The notes beneath the pieces were generated by a model. The model was not told the DNA's origin. It did no database searches and saw only the letters and a program-made list of their open reading frames with translations. This document shows positions 25,436-32,569 of a stretch of 35,543 nt of DNA, piece by piece. The stretch is from Myxococcales bacterium (GTDB taxonomy: Bacteria; Myxococcota_A; Polyangia; Palsa-1104). Position numbers and translations under genes: made by a program. Within the stretch, counting starts at the first letter, position 1. Every line of letters begins with the position of its first letter. The stretch is from positions 1-35,543 of the forward strand of contig JAQBQH010000177.1 in NCBI GenBank assembly GCA_028287105.1, given 5' to 3'.

Positions 25436-26696
25436 CGGCGACCTCGACAGATGGAGTGAGCTGGGCGGAGCCGACGGCCTCGATTCCGCCCAGGTTCGAC
25501 ATGAGCGCGAGGACGTGCAGCGTCGCGCCCTCGGTCCAGCGGCGGCCGAGCGCGGTCACGATCTCGGAGACGCCGAGCAGCCGGCCCTCGTTGATGCGGT
25601 CGATGACCGCCGGGAGCTCGGGGTTGGCCTTGATGGTGACGCAGGCGCCGCGCACGAACAGCGCCATGCGCCCGTCGCCGAGGAGCTGATACTTGATCTG
25701 GAACGGCGCGGCGCCGGCGATGGTGCGGCCGCGCAACGAGACCGCCGGCTCCTGTCGCTCGAGCGGTGAGAGGCGGAAGCCGCCGTTGCTCAGCATCGAC
25801 AGGCAATAGGCGTCGGCGCCCGCGCGCAGCCAGTCGGCCGCCGTCGTGCCCGCCGCGGCGGCCCCCTCGACGAGCGCAACGGCTTCGTCGATCAATCGTT
25901 GATTGGACGGGGCGCAATCGCCGAAGGCGAGGTCGGTCGCCGGCAGCGTCAGAAGGCTGCGCTCGAGCACCGCGCGCAACGCCTTCTTGGCCAACGCGCG
26001 GCGGCTGACCTCGCCGAGGGAGACGGTCATGGTGACCGAGAGGCCGTCGTTGCGGCCGATGTGGAAATGGCCGGCGGGCAGGAAGAAGAGCGACCCCTCC
26101 GCCAGCGCGAAGCTCTGCGCCTCGGGCAAGAGCGTCGCGAGATCGAACGACACGTCGCGCGTACCGGCGCTCTTGCGAAAGACGGACGGCGACCAGACCG
26201 ACAGGGTCTTGACGGCGCTGCCGACCGGGATCAAGAACGCGGGATCGGGATCGGCGTGGACCCCGAACGGCGTGTAGCCGTAGTCGCCGATGAAGAGCGC
26301 GATGTCGATGCCGCCGACGGGGATACCGCGCGCGGCCAGGAGCGGCCGCAAGAGCGCGGCCACGCGGCGGCACAGGCCCTCGTGGAAGCGCTCGACGCCG
26401 TTGAGCACCAACGCCGTCGGTTTTTTGCGCCACATGCGCTGCCACCAGCTCGCCAGCGACTCACCGTCGGCGGGCGGCGATGCGAGCACCCTCGCCTGCT
26501 CGCTACTGAAGTTGCCGCCATCCTGGTAGACGCGCAGGATGAGGCTCTTCGGCGGGACCTTGCAAAAGGCGCGTAGAACCTCGGTGACATCGCTGGTGCG
26601 GCAGGGCGCTTCGGAAAAGAATCGCGGGTAGTGGACCGGCTCGGCGAGCTCGCGCGTATCGCCGATCAAGGTTTCGTGATTGAGCGCGTCAGTCAT
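25422..26696 (-). CDS. JmjC/cupin_4-type 2OG oxygenase with C-terminal winged-helix-like domain (2)
   Basis: The first enzyme gene behind the precursor peptide encodes 424 residues homologous to the two other JmjC proteins here. The iron ligands are His147 and Asp149 in FGVHADPD and His212 in FFLPAGHFHIGR, and Lys163 in VKTLSVW is the probable 2-oxoglutarate contact. The C-terminal 80-100 residues repeat the small helical domain (ELPAVIDRINEGRLLGVSEIVTAL). I prefer the ATG at 26696 to that at 26708 because GAGG lies 6 nt before it, whereas the earlier ATG directly abuts its AGGA. Transcription must pass the terminator after the peptide gene, so enzyme levels should be below peptide levels. 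Peptide Arg/His hydroxylase is the inferred role. Confidence 0.85.
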   Translation of the reverse strand: MTDALNHETLIGDTRELAEPVHYPRFFSEAPCRTSDVTEVLRAFCKVPPKSLILRVYQDGGNFSSEQARVLASPPADGESLASWWQRMWRKKPTALVLNGVERFHEGLCRRVAALLRPLLAARGIPVGGIDIALFIGDYGYTPFGVHADPDPAFLIPVGSAVKTLSVWSPSVFRKSAGTRDVSFDLATLLPEAQSFALAEGSLFFLPAGHFHIGRNDGLSVTMTVSLGEVSRRALAKKALRAVLERSLLTLPATDLAFGDCAPSNQRLIDEAVALVEGAAAAGTTAADWLRAGADAYCLSMLSNGGFRLSPLERQEPAVSLRGRTIAGAAPFQIKYQLLGDGRMALFVRGACVTIKANPELPAVIDRINEGRLLGVSEIVTALGRRWTEGATLHVLALMSNLGGIEAVGSAQLTPSVEVADARC

Positions 26697-26730
26697 CGCG
26701 TGCCTCATTCCTGAATCGGACCTCGAAGAG

Positions 26731-26768
26731 AAAAAAAGGGGGCCGCGCTGGTTCGCGCGACCCCCCTT
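26731..26768 (-). terminator. rho-independent terminator behind the precursor gene
   Basis: On the minus strand, 9 nt after the peptide stop codon, a GC-rich hairpin forms from an AAGGGGG arm and a CCCCCTT arm with an inner CGCGC/GCGCG stem and a short loop (GAACCA), followed at once by seven T residues (26737-26731). It is the clearest intrinsic terminator in the window. It separates the peptide gene from its enzyme genes on the same strand. In RiPP loci such a leaky terminator lets the peptide be made in excess over the enzymes. Confidence 0.9.
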
Positions 26769-26776
26769 GCCGTCGA

Positions 26777-26932
26777 CTACTGCTCGCGGCGGATATGGCG
26801 AACCGGACGGAGAGCCGCCTCGGCGTTCGACCGGATCACGGCCGCGCCGAGGTCATCGGCGGTGAGCTTGTCTTCGGCGTTCAGGTTCTCGTCCTGCTCG
26901 TCCATCTGCGGAAGGTTCTTGTCGTTGGTCAT
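26777..26932 (-). CDS. candidate RiPP precursor peptide
   Basis: A 51-residue product with no family I recognise. Residues 1-29 are strongly acidic (nine Asp/Glu against two Lys) and look like a leader (MTNDKNLPQMDEQDEN at the start). Residues 34-51 hold five Arg, one His and one Pro and end AALRPVRHIRREQ. There is no Cys and only one Ser in the tail, so lanthionine or disulfide chemistry is excluded. The ATG at 26932 has a near-ideal AGGAGA site 6 nt upstream. A strong terminator follows the TAG stop, then enzyme genes for Arg and side-chain chemistry. Size, charge split, translation signal and context support a precursor; the cleavage site is unknown, as no Gly-Gly motif is present. Confidence 0.72.
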   Translation of the reverse strand: MTNDKNLPQMDEQDENLNAEDKLTADDLGAAVIRSNAEAALRPVRHIRREQ

Positions 26933-26944
26933 GTGTTCTCTCCT

Positions 26945-27379
26945 GTTGCGGTTATCCACGAGTGAACAGGCAGAACGAGTCGGACATGGCCAGTGTCGCG
27001 GAGTCGCCCCGATGCCTCATGGTAGCGACAGGCTAAACGCGCCGAGGCAAAACGAGCAATGATATGGCGCACACGATATTCGATTTTTTACGCTCACATG
27101 AATATCGATTACCATCCATATCGAGCATGCGAGAGAGAACAGATATGAATGCGAACATGGTTGAATGAAATATCGAGCTACGCGGCCAGGCCGCACCTGT
27201 TTCTCGACGGTGCGTTGCGTCCCACGCCGTCCCAGTGGGACACGATCACGCGGCGCGTGCGGCATCTCTCATTTACAAAATTTCACACGCGTCATGATAT
27301 CTCTCACAGCCTATTTCACGATCATTTGGTACGTTGATATCTGCGATACGGAGCATCGACGAATGAGGACAAACGACCT
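26945..27379. promoter_or_regulatory. divergent intergenic control region of the peptide locus
   Basis: This 435-nt stretch lies between the precursor gene (minus) and the GNAT operon (plus) and has no convincing gene. It is much richer in A+T than its surroundings, mainly at 27040-27175 and 27270-27350. Within it the heptamer-like motif ATATCGA recurs (27102, 27118, 27170; CGATATTCG at 27074 reads similarly on the other strand), and GATATCT occurs at 27296 and 27336. A 13-bp palindrome lies at 27229-27241. Both promoters must be here, but I cannot assign -35/-10 boxes with confidence. A weak 62-codon frame at 27149-27337 is treated as a finding rather than a gene. Confidence 0.6.
27229..27241. 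promoter_or_regulatory. 13-bp palindrome GTCCCAGTGGGAC, possible operator
   Basis: A perfect palindrome around a central base (GTCCCA-G-TGGGAC), with a second left arm GTCCCAC at 27219-27225 that could also pair with the right half. It sits in the middle of the divergent control region, 139 nt ahead of the GNAT start. The exact same 13-mer in reverse orientation occurs at 27536-27548 inside the GNAT gene. Two symmetric sites 307 bp apart could be bound by one dimeric regulator, possibly by looping. No regulator gene is present in the locus. Confidence 0.4.
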
Positions 27380-28741
27380 ATGCAGCCGAGCGCGACGAGC
27401 GAGCGAGTCATGACGAAGCGGGAGGCGGGTCTCGAGGTCGCGCCGCTGCCGGACGGGTTGCGCTTGCGCGCGGCGACGGTCGCCGATCGCGACGCCATCG
27501 CCGATCTGGTCGAGGCGGTCCTGCCCCACCCCGGTGTCCCACTGGGACAGCGCACCTGGGCCCTGGACCTCCTGAGCGGCGATCATCCGTGCGTCGGCGC
27601 CGGCGACTTTTCGGTCGTCGAGGAATCAGCGACCGGCAGACTCGTGTCGTGCATGACATGTATCTGGCAGCGCTGGTCCTACGGCGGGATCTCGCTGCCG
27701 ATGGGGTTGCCGGAAGTGGTGGTCACGCTGCCGGAGTTCCGCCGCCGCGGGCTGGTGCGGGCCCAGCTCGACTGGATGCATCGGCGCGGCGACGAGCGCG
27801 GCGTCATGTTCCAGGCCATCGACGGCATCCTCAACTTCTATCGCCAATTCGGTTACGAGCCGGCGCTCGCGCTCAAGGGCTATCGCAGCGGCTACGCCAC
27901 GACCCTGCCGTCGCTGGATGACGAGACGCGCGCGCGCTACACGATCCGGCGGGCGGTCGAGGCCGACGCGCCGTTCTTGGCGTCGGTGTATGCGCACTCG
28001 CTCGGGCGCGGCATGATGGGCGGCGAGCGCGACGAGCGCGTGTGGCGCTACGATCTCGTCGGCCGCAGCCCTGGCAGCTCGGTGCGGCTCGAGATCCTCG
28101 TCGTCGAGGAGCACGGTCAGCCGATCGGAGTGGTCGCGCACGAGCCACACCTCGACGAGGCGCAGCTTCGGGTGTTCTTGTACGAGCTCAAGCCGGGGAC
28201 CTCGTGGCTGTGGCCGAGCCGCGTGGTGATGCGCCATTTGTGGGAGACGGGGACGCGCTACGCCGAGGAGGCCGGGCTACCCGGGCTCGCCGCCTGCGAG
28301 TACTACCTCGGCGACGGTCACCCGCTCTTCTCCATCTATGGTGACGAGCTGCCTTCGAGCTTCCCGCCGATCGCGTGGTACGTGCGGGTCCCCAACCTGG
28401 CCAACCTCGTGCGCGCGATCGCGCCGGTGCTCGAGGAGCGGCTGGCGGGCTCCGTGCTGACGGGCCACACGGGGGAGCTGCGGCTCGGCTTCTACGACGG
28501 TGGGCTGTATCTGCGTTTCGACGCCGGGCGGATCGTCGAGGTCAGCCCGTGGACGCCGACCGAAGAGCCGCCGGCGAGCGCGCTCTTTCCCGACCGGACG
28601 TTCTTGCATCTCCTGTTCGGGCATCGCTCGGTGGCGGAGCTGCGCCACGCGTTCGCCGACTGCTGGACGTGGGGGAAGTCCGACGTGCTGCTCGACATCT
28701 TGTTCCCGAAAACACCATCCAACGTGTTGCCCATCGTCTAG
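27380..28741 (+). CDS. Eis-like GNAT acyltransferase (tandem GNAT plus SCP2-like domain)
   Basis: The 453-residue protein has three parts. An N-terminal GNAT domain (about 27-170) carries the acyl-CoA pyrophosphate loop EFRRRGLVRAQL and the typical NFYRQFGYE ending. A second, degenerate GNAT-like domain spans about 188-350. A C-terminal SCP2-like domain (about 365-453) holds LRLGFYDGGLYLRF. This is the architecture of mycobacterial Eis, which acetylates lysine side chains and aminoglycoside amines. It leads the plus-strand operon (11 nt to the next gene, a JmjC oxygenase). In selidamide-type RiPPs a GNAT acylates ornithine made by a peptide arginase, so that role is attractive here but unproven; resistance to an amine-containing product is an alternative. 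An ATG at 27410 is a possible later start. Confidence 0.82.
   Translation: MQPSATSERVMTKREAGLEVAPLPDGLRLRAATVADRDAIADLVEAVLPHPGVPLGQRTWALDLLSGDHPCVGAGDFSVVEESATGRLVSCMTCIWQRWSYGGISLPMGLPEVVVTLPEFRRRGLVRAQLDWMHRRGDERGVMFQAIDGILNFYRQFGYEPALALKGYRSGYATTLPSLDDETRARYTIRRAVEADAPFLASVYAHSLGRGMMGGERDERVWRYDLVGRSPGSSVRLEILVVEEHGQPIGVVAHEPHLDEAQLRVFLYELKPGTSWLWPSRVVMRHLWETGTRYAEEAGLPGLAACEYYLGDGHPLFSIYGDELPSSFPPIAWYVRVPNLANLVRAIAPVLEERLAGSVLTGHTGELRLGFYDGGLYLRFDAGRIVEVSPWTPTEEPPASALFPDRTFLHLLFGHRSVAELRHAFADCWTWGKSDVLLDILFPKTPSNVLPIV
27536..27548. promoter_or_regulatory. second copy of the 13-bp palindrome, inside the GNAT gene
   Basis: GTCCCACTGGGAC is the exact reverse complement of the site at 27229-27241, and here the symmetry extends to 15 bp (TGTCCCACTGGGACA). 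It overlaps codons for Val-Pro-Leu-Gly-Gln in the GNAT gene, about 157 nt after its start. It may be an auxiliary operator or chance in GC-rich coding DNA. Confidence 0.3.
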
Positions 28742-28752
28742 AGGCGAAGCGC

Positions 28753-30030
28753 ATGTCACGCAACGAAGAGCGATCCCCAGTCACGACGCAGGCGACGCGC
28801 ATCACCGCCGACGGCTGGCTGCCCGACTTCCTCCTCCAGTCGGGCGGGCTGGCGCAGCCGTGGTTCCGCGCGGGCTTCTGCACGGCGCCGGCGCTGCTGG
28901 TGCACGACATGACCGCCGCCTTCGAGGCCACCGGCGAGGCGCCGGCCGGGAGCGCGGCGTTCCGCGTCTTCGTCGAGCGCGGCCAGCGCCACGATCTGGC
29001 CCGCCGCGTCGCTCGCGTGCCGCGCCGCGACGGGGAAGATCTCGCCGGCTGGCTCGAGCGCTGCCTCGGCTTCTCGGAGTTCTGCGTCACGTTCAACTCG
29101 ATCGCGAGCTGGAACGAGCGGCTGGCGCGCCGCATCTGCGGCGAGTTCCTCTTGCCCATCGCCGAGGCGCACGGAGCACCCGCGTGCGGCGCCGACCTCT
29201 ACGCCTTCATCGGCAACTACGGCGATACGCCGTTCGGCGTGCACAGCGACCCCGACCACTCGATCCTGTGGCACCTCGGCCCCGAGGACAAAGAGGTCTA
29301 CCTGTGGCCAGAGGAGCGCTACGTCGAGCTGACCGGCGGCACCGAGCCCAGCTTCGACGTGGCGCCGCTTTTGCCGCACGGCGAGCGCCATCGCCTGCGC
29401 GCCGGCGATCTCATCTACATTCCCGCGGGCTGCTTTCACGTCGCCCAGACCAGCGGCTTCTCCATGTCGCTCGGCGTGACCCTGTTTCCCGCGTTCAACA
29501 AGGAGCTCCTGCGGCGCGGGCTGGAGCTCCTGTTGCGCGAGCATCCCGAGGTCGACCTCGGCAACCTGCGTCGCGGCGAAGATCCGGCGCCGCTCATGCG
29601 CGCGCTCGCATCGTCGGTCGGGGCCGACGGCGCTGCGCTCTCGTGGGACCTCGGCGCGGCGGCGGAGCGCCACCTGCAGCAGCTGGCGAGCAACGGCTAC
29701 CTGGCGCCGCCGCCGCGGTCGCGCGACGGGGTGTCGCCGCTGCCGGACGGAGCGCTGCGGGCCCCCGGCGCCTTCCGGCTCGGCCATGCGCGACTGCCGG
29801 GCGGGCGCATCGAGATCTTCGTGCGCGGCCAATCGCTGCGGCTGGCCGGCCACCCTGCGCTGCCGGCGCTGCTCGACGCGCTCAACAGCGAACGCGGCCT
29901 CAGCGCCGCCGAGGTCGTCGACCGGCTGTCCGATCGCTGGAGCGCCGAGGCGGCGATGCATCTTCTGCGACTGCTCTTCGAGCTGCGTGGGCTCGAGCCT
30001 GCCGGCGCCGTCGACGCCGCCGCCGCCTGA
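28753..30030 (+). CDS. JmjC/cupin_4-type 2OG oxygenase with C-terminal winged-helix-like domain (3)
   Basis: The third homologue, 425 residues, lies on the plus strand behind the GNAT gene with an 11-nt gap and a GAGG site 8 nt before the ATG. The iron ligands are His164 and Asp166 in FGVHSDPD and His229 in IYIPAGCFHVAQ; Lys180 in DKEVYLW is the likely 2-oxoglutarate contact. It shares with the other two the FIGNYG(D/F)TPFG lead-in to the first ligand and the C-terminal helical domain (PALPALLDALNSERGLSAAEVVDRL). Its first 60 residues differ most from its relatives, which suggests a different substrate site. Presence in the opposite operon ties the two divergent operons to one process. Confidence 0.85.
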   Translation: MSRNEERSPVTTQATRITADGWLPDFLLQSGGLAQPWFRAGFCTAPALLVHDMTAAFEATGEAPAGSAAFRVFVERGQRHDLARRVARVPRRDGEDLAGWLERCLGFSEFCVTFNSIASWNERLARRICGEFLLPIAEAHGAPACGADLYAFIGNYGDTPFGVHSDPDHSILWHLGPEDKEVYLWPEERYVELTGGTEPSFDVAPLLPHGERHRLRAGDLIYIPAGCFHVAQTSGFSMSLGVTLFPAFNKELLRRGLELLLREHPEVDLGNLRRGEDPAPLMRALASSVGADGAALSWDLGAAAERHLQQLASNGYLAPPPRSRDGVSPLPDGALRAPGAFRLGHARLPGGRIEIFVRGQSLRLAGHPALPALLDALNSERGLSAAEVVDRLSDRWSAEAAMHLLRLLFELRGLEPAGAVDAAAA

Positions 30031-30057
30031 TCGCCCGGACCCTGCGCGAGATCGCCG

Positions 30058-32550
30058 ATGCACCGCCGCCCGCTCGCGCTGCTCCTCGCATGGTCGTGTG
30101 GCGCCGCGATTGCCCTCGACGGTGCCGCCGGCGGCGAAGCGCGCGCCGGCGGCGAGGCGCGGGCCGACGATCGCGGCAAGCATTGGCGCGCGACCCGCAC
30201 CGCCGATCCGCCAGAAATCGACGGCCGGCTCGACGATCTCGCGTGGCGCGCCGCCGCCGTCGATGACCGCTTCGGACAGACCATCCCCGACGAAGGCGCG
30301 CCCGCGACGGAGCGCACCGAGCTGCGCGTGCTGTACGACGACGACAACCTCTATATCGGCATCCGCTGCTTCGACACGCTGCCGCGGCAGATCGTCGAGC
30401 GGCTGAGCCGCCGCGACCGCGACACCGACGCCGATCGCGTCGCCGTCGACATCAGCTCACGCGGCGACGGGCACACCGCCTACCACTTCGACGTCAACGT
30501 CGCGGGCGTGCTGTCCGACGGGCTGCGCTTCGACGACTCCGACTACACCGGCGACTGGGACGGATTCTGGCGCGCCGCCACCGCTCGCGACGAGCGCGGC
30601 TGGACGGCCGAGCTGGCCATTCCGCTCACCACGCTGCGCTACGAGCGCGGGCGCCGCAGCTTCGGCTTCCAGGTGCGCCGCTCGCTCCAGCGACGGCAGG
30701 AGCTCGACGAGTGGGCGCGCGTGCCGCGCACCTCCGGCGCCGAGGTGTCGTATTACGGCACGCTGGAGCTGCCCGATAGCCCGCGCCCGCGGCGCCTGTT
30801 GCAGGTGGCGCCCTACCTGGCGGCCAAGGCGACGCTGCGGCGGCAGCAGGCGCGCCTCGACGGGTGGACGCGCGCGGTCGAGGTCGGCGGCGATCTCAAG
30901 GTCGGTTTGACGCCGGCGCTCACGCTCGATCTCACCGTCAATCCCGACTTCGGCGAAGTCGAGGTCGACGAGCTGGTCCTCAATCTCACCACGTTCGAGA
31001 CCTTCTATCCGGAGAAGCGACCCTTCTTTCTCGAGGGGCTCGATCTCTTCGCCATGCCGATCTCGCTCTTCTACTCGCGCCGCATCGGCCGCGCCCCGCT
31101 CTTGCCCGACGATGTGGCGCTGGCGGTGCCGCTGTCCGACGGGCGCATCTGGGCGGCGGCCAAGCTGACCGGGACCATCGCGCCGCGGCTCGAGGTCGCG
31201 CTGCTCGATGCGCTCGTGGCCGCCGACGAGGCAGTGGTGATGCGCGACGGCCGGCGCGAGCACGTCGAGCTGGGGCCGCTCACCAACTTCGGCGTCGTGC
31301 GGCTCAAGCGCGACCTGTTCGCGCGCTCGGCGCTCGGTCTCATGGCCACCGCGGTGAACCCGCTCGCGCGCGCGGCCGGCGCCCGCGAAACCTACGCCGC
31401 CTCGGCCGACGTCAACCTGGTGACGCGCAACGGCGGCTGGGTGGCGCGCGCCCAGGTCGTCGGCTCGCTCGTTCAGGACGGCCCCGAGCGGATCATGCGC
31501 GACGGCACGCCCGTGGGACCGGGCGCGCGCGGCGTGGGGCTGTTCGGACAGCTCGGCAAGCACAGCGGGCGCTGGTGGGGCGACCTCGAGTACCAGGGCT
31601 ACTCGCCCGCCTTCGACGTCGACGATCTCGGATACAACCGCCAGGCCAACCTGCACTGGATGCGACCGCAGCTCCACTATCGCATCGTGCAGCCGGTCGG
31701 TCGCATCCTCGACGGCGAGCTGCGTCTCGGCGGCTACTATCTGCTGAGCTGGGACGGGCAGGCGACGCTGCAACGACAGCTCTTCGCCGTCGTCGATCTG
31801 CGCTTTTCCAATTTCTGGTCGCTGTCGTTGGAGGTGAATTGGGACAGCGTGCACGACGATCTGCGCGAGACCGGCGACGGCGCGCGCACCGAGCGTGCAG
31901 GCGGCTTCGGCGGCTGGCTGTCGCTGCGCAGCGACGTGCGCCGCCGCGCGGTCGTCGCCTTCGAGAGCGGCGCGATTGAGGTGCGACACGGGCTGTACCT
32001 CGAAGGCAAGCTGACCCTCTCGTTGCGCCCGGTCCCGGCGGTCGAGATCGACGTCGCGCCGCACGCCATCGTCGCCTGGGGCGATCCGCGCTGGTTCGCC
32101 ACGCGCGATGATGGGGCCGGCACGCGCACCTACTATTTCGGCGACGAGACGGCCACCAGCGCCGACGTCACGCTGCGCGCCACCTACACGTTCTTGCCCA
32201 CGCTGTCGCTGCAGGTCTACGCGCAGCTCTTTCTCTCGAGCCTGCGCTACGAGAACACGACGGCGGCCGAGGTCACCGGCGAGCGGCAGCCGCTGCCGTG
32301 GTCGGCGTTTCACGCCGCCGAGCGCCCGGCCGGCGAGACGCCCGACTCCCGCGACGGCGGGCTCAACCTCAACGCCGTGCTGCGCTGGGAGCTGCATCCC
32401 GGCACGACGCTGATGGTCATCTACACCCATGCGCAGGCGCCGCGGCCCTACGCCGGCAACGAGGGTCGCGCCCGCCTGCGCGTCGACACGCTGGCCGCCG
32501 GCCCCGCCACCGACCTCTTCCTGGTCAAGGCGCGCTTCCTTCTGCAGTAG
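30058..32550 (+). CDS. DUF5916 outer-membrane protein with N-terminal CBM9-like domain
   Basis: An 830-residue exported protein. After a signal peptide (to about residue 20) comes a carbohydrate-binding-module-9-like domain (PPEIDGRLDDLAWRAA through TAELAIPLTTLRY). The DUF5916 part follows with its characteristic segment LTVNPDFGEVEVDELVLNLTTFETF and PEKRPFFLEG. The remainder has alternating polar and aromatic beta strands and ends with a barrel-type strand (FLVKARFLLQ), as expected for an outer-membrane beta barrel. The function of the family is unknown to me. It starts 27 nt after the third JmjC gene, within the same operon, and might be an outer-membrane exit or receptor for the peptide product, but this is inferred from position only. 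Confidence 0.83.
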   Translation: MHRRPLALLLAWSCGAAIALDGAAGGEARAGGEARADDRGKHWRATRTADPPEIDGRLDDLAWRAAAVDDRFGQTIPDEGAPATERTELRVLYDDDNLYIGIRCFDTLPRQIVERLSRRDRDTDADRVAVDISSRGDGHTAYHFDVNVAGVLSDGLRFDDSDYTGDWDGFWRAATARDERGWTAELAIPLTTLRYERGRRSFGFQVRRSLQRRQELDEWARVPRTSGAEVSYYGTLELPDSPRPRRLLQVAPYLAAKATLRRQQARLDGWTRAVEVGGDLKVGLTPALTLDLTVNPDFGEVEVDELVLNLTTFETFYPEKRPFFLEGLDLFAMPISLFYSRRIGRAPLLPDDVALAVPLSDGRIWAAAKLTGTIAPRLEVALLDALVAADEAVVMRDGRREHVELGPLTNFGVVRLKRDLFARSALGLMATAVNPLARAAGARETYAASADVNLVTRNGGWVARAQVVGSLVQDGPERIMRDGTPVGPGARGVGLFGQLGKHSGRWWGDLEYQGYSPAFDVDDLGYNRQANLHWMRPQLHYRIVQPVGRILDGELRLGGYYLLSWDGQATLQRQLFAVVDLRFSNFWSLSLEVNWDSVHDDLRETGDGARTERAGGFGGWLSLRSDVRRRAVVAFESGAIEVRHGLYLEGKLTLSLRPVPAVEIDVAPHAIVAWGDPRWFATRDDGAGTRTYYFGDETATSADVTLRATYTFLPTLSLQVYAQLFLSSLRYENTTAAEVTGERQPLPWSAFHAAERPAGETPDSRDGGLNLNAVLRWELHPGTTLMVIYTHAQAPRPYAGNEGRARLRVDTLAAGPATDLFLVKARFLLQ

Positions 32551-32569
32551 CGGTAAGATTGCGGCCGAC

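Noticed and set aside
24218-26696. JmjC proteins as genuine ribosomal-protein hydroxylases
   Set aside because: Three diverged copies in one locus with a small peptide, an arginase and an exporter fit a dedicated pathway better; kept only as the null alternative.
26777-26932. Precursor as lanthipeptide, thiopeptide or bacteriocin of the Gly-Gly type
   Set aside because: The peptide has no Cys and no Gly-Gly cleavage site, and there is no lanthionine synthetase, YcaO or C39 peptidase in the locus.
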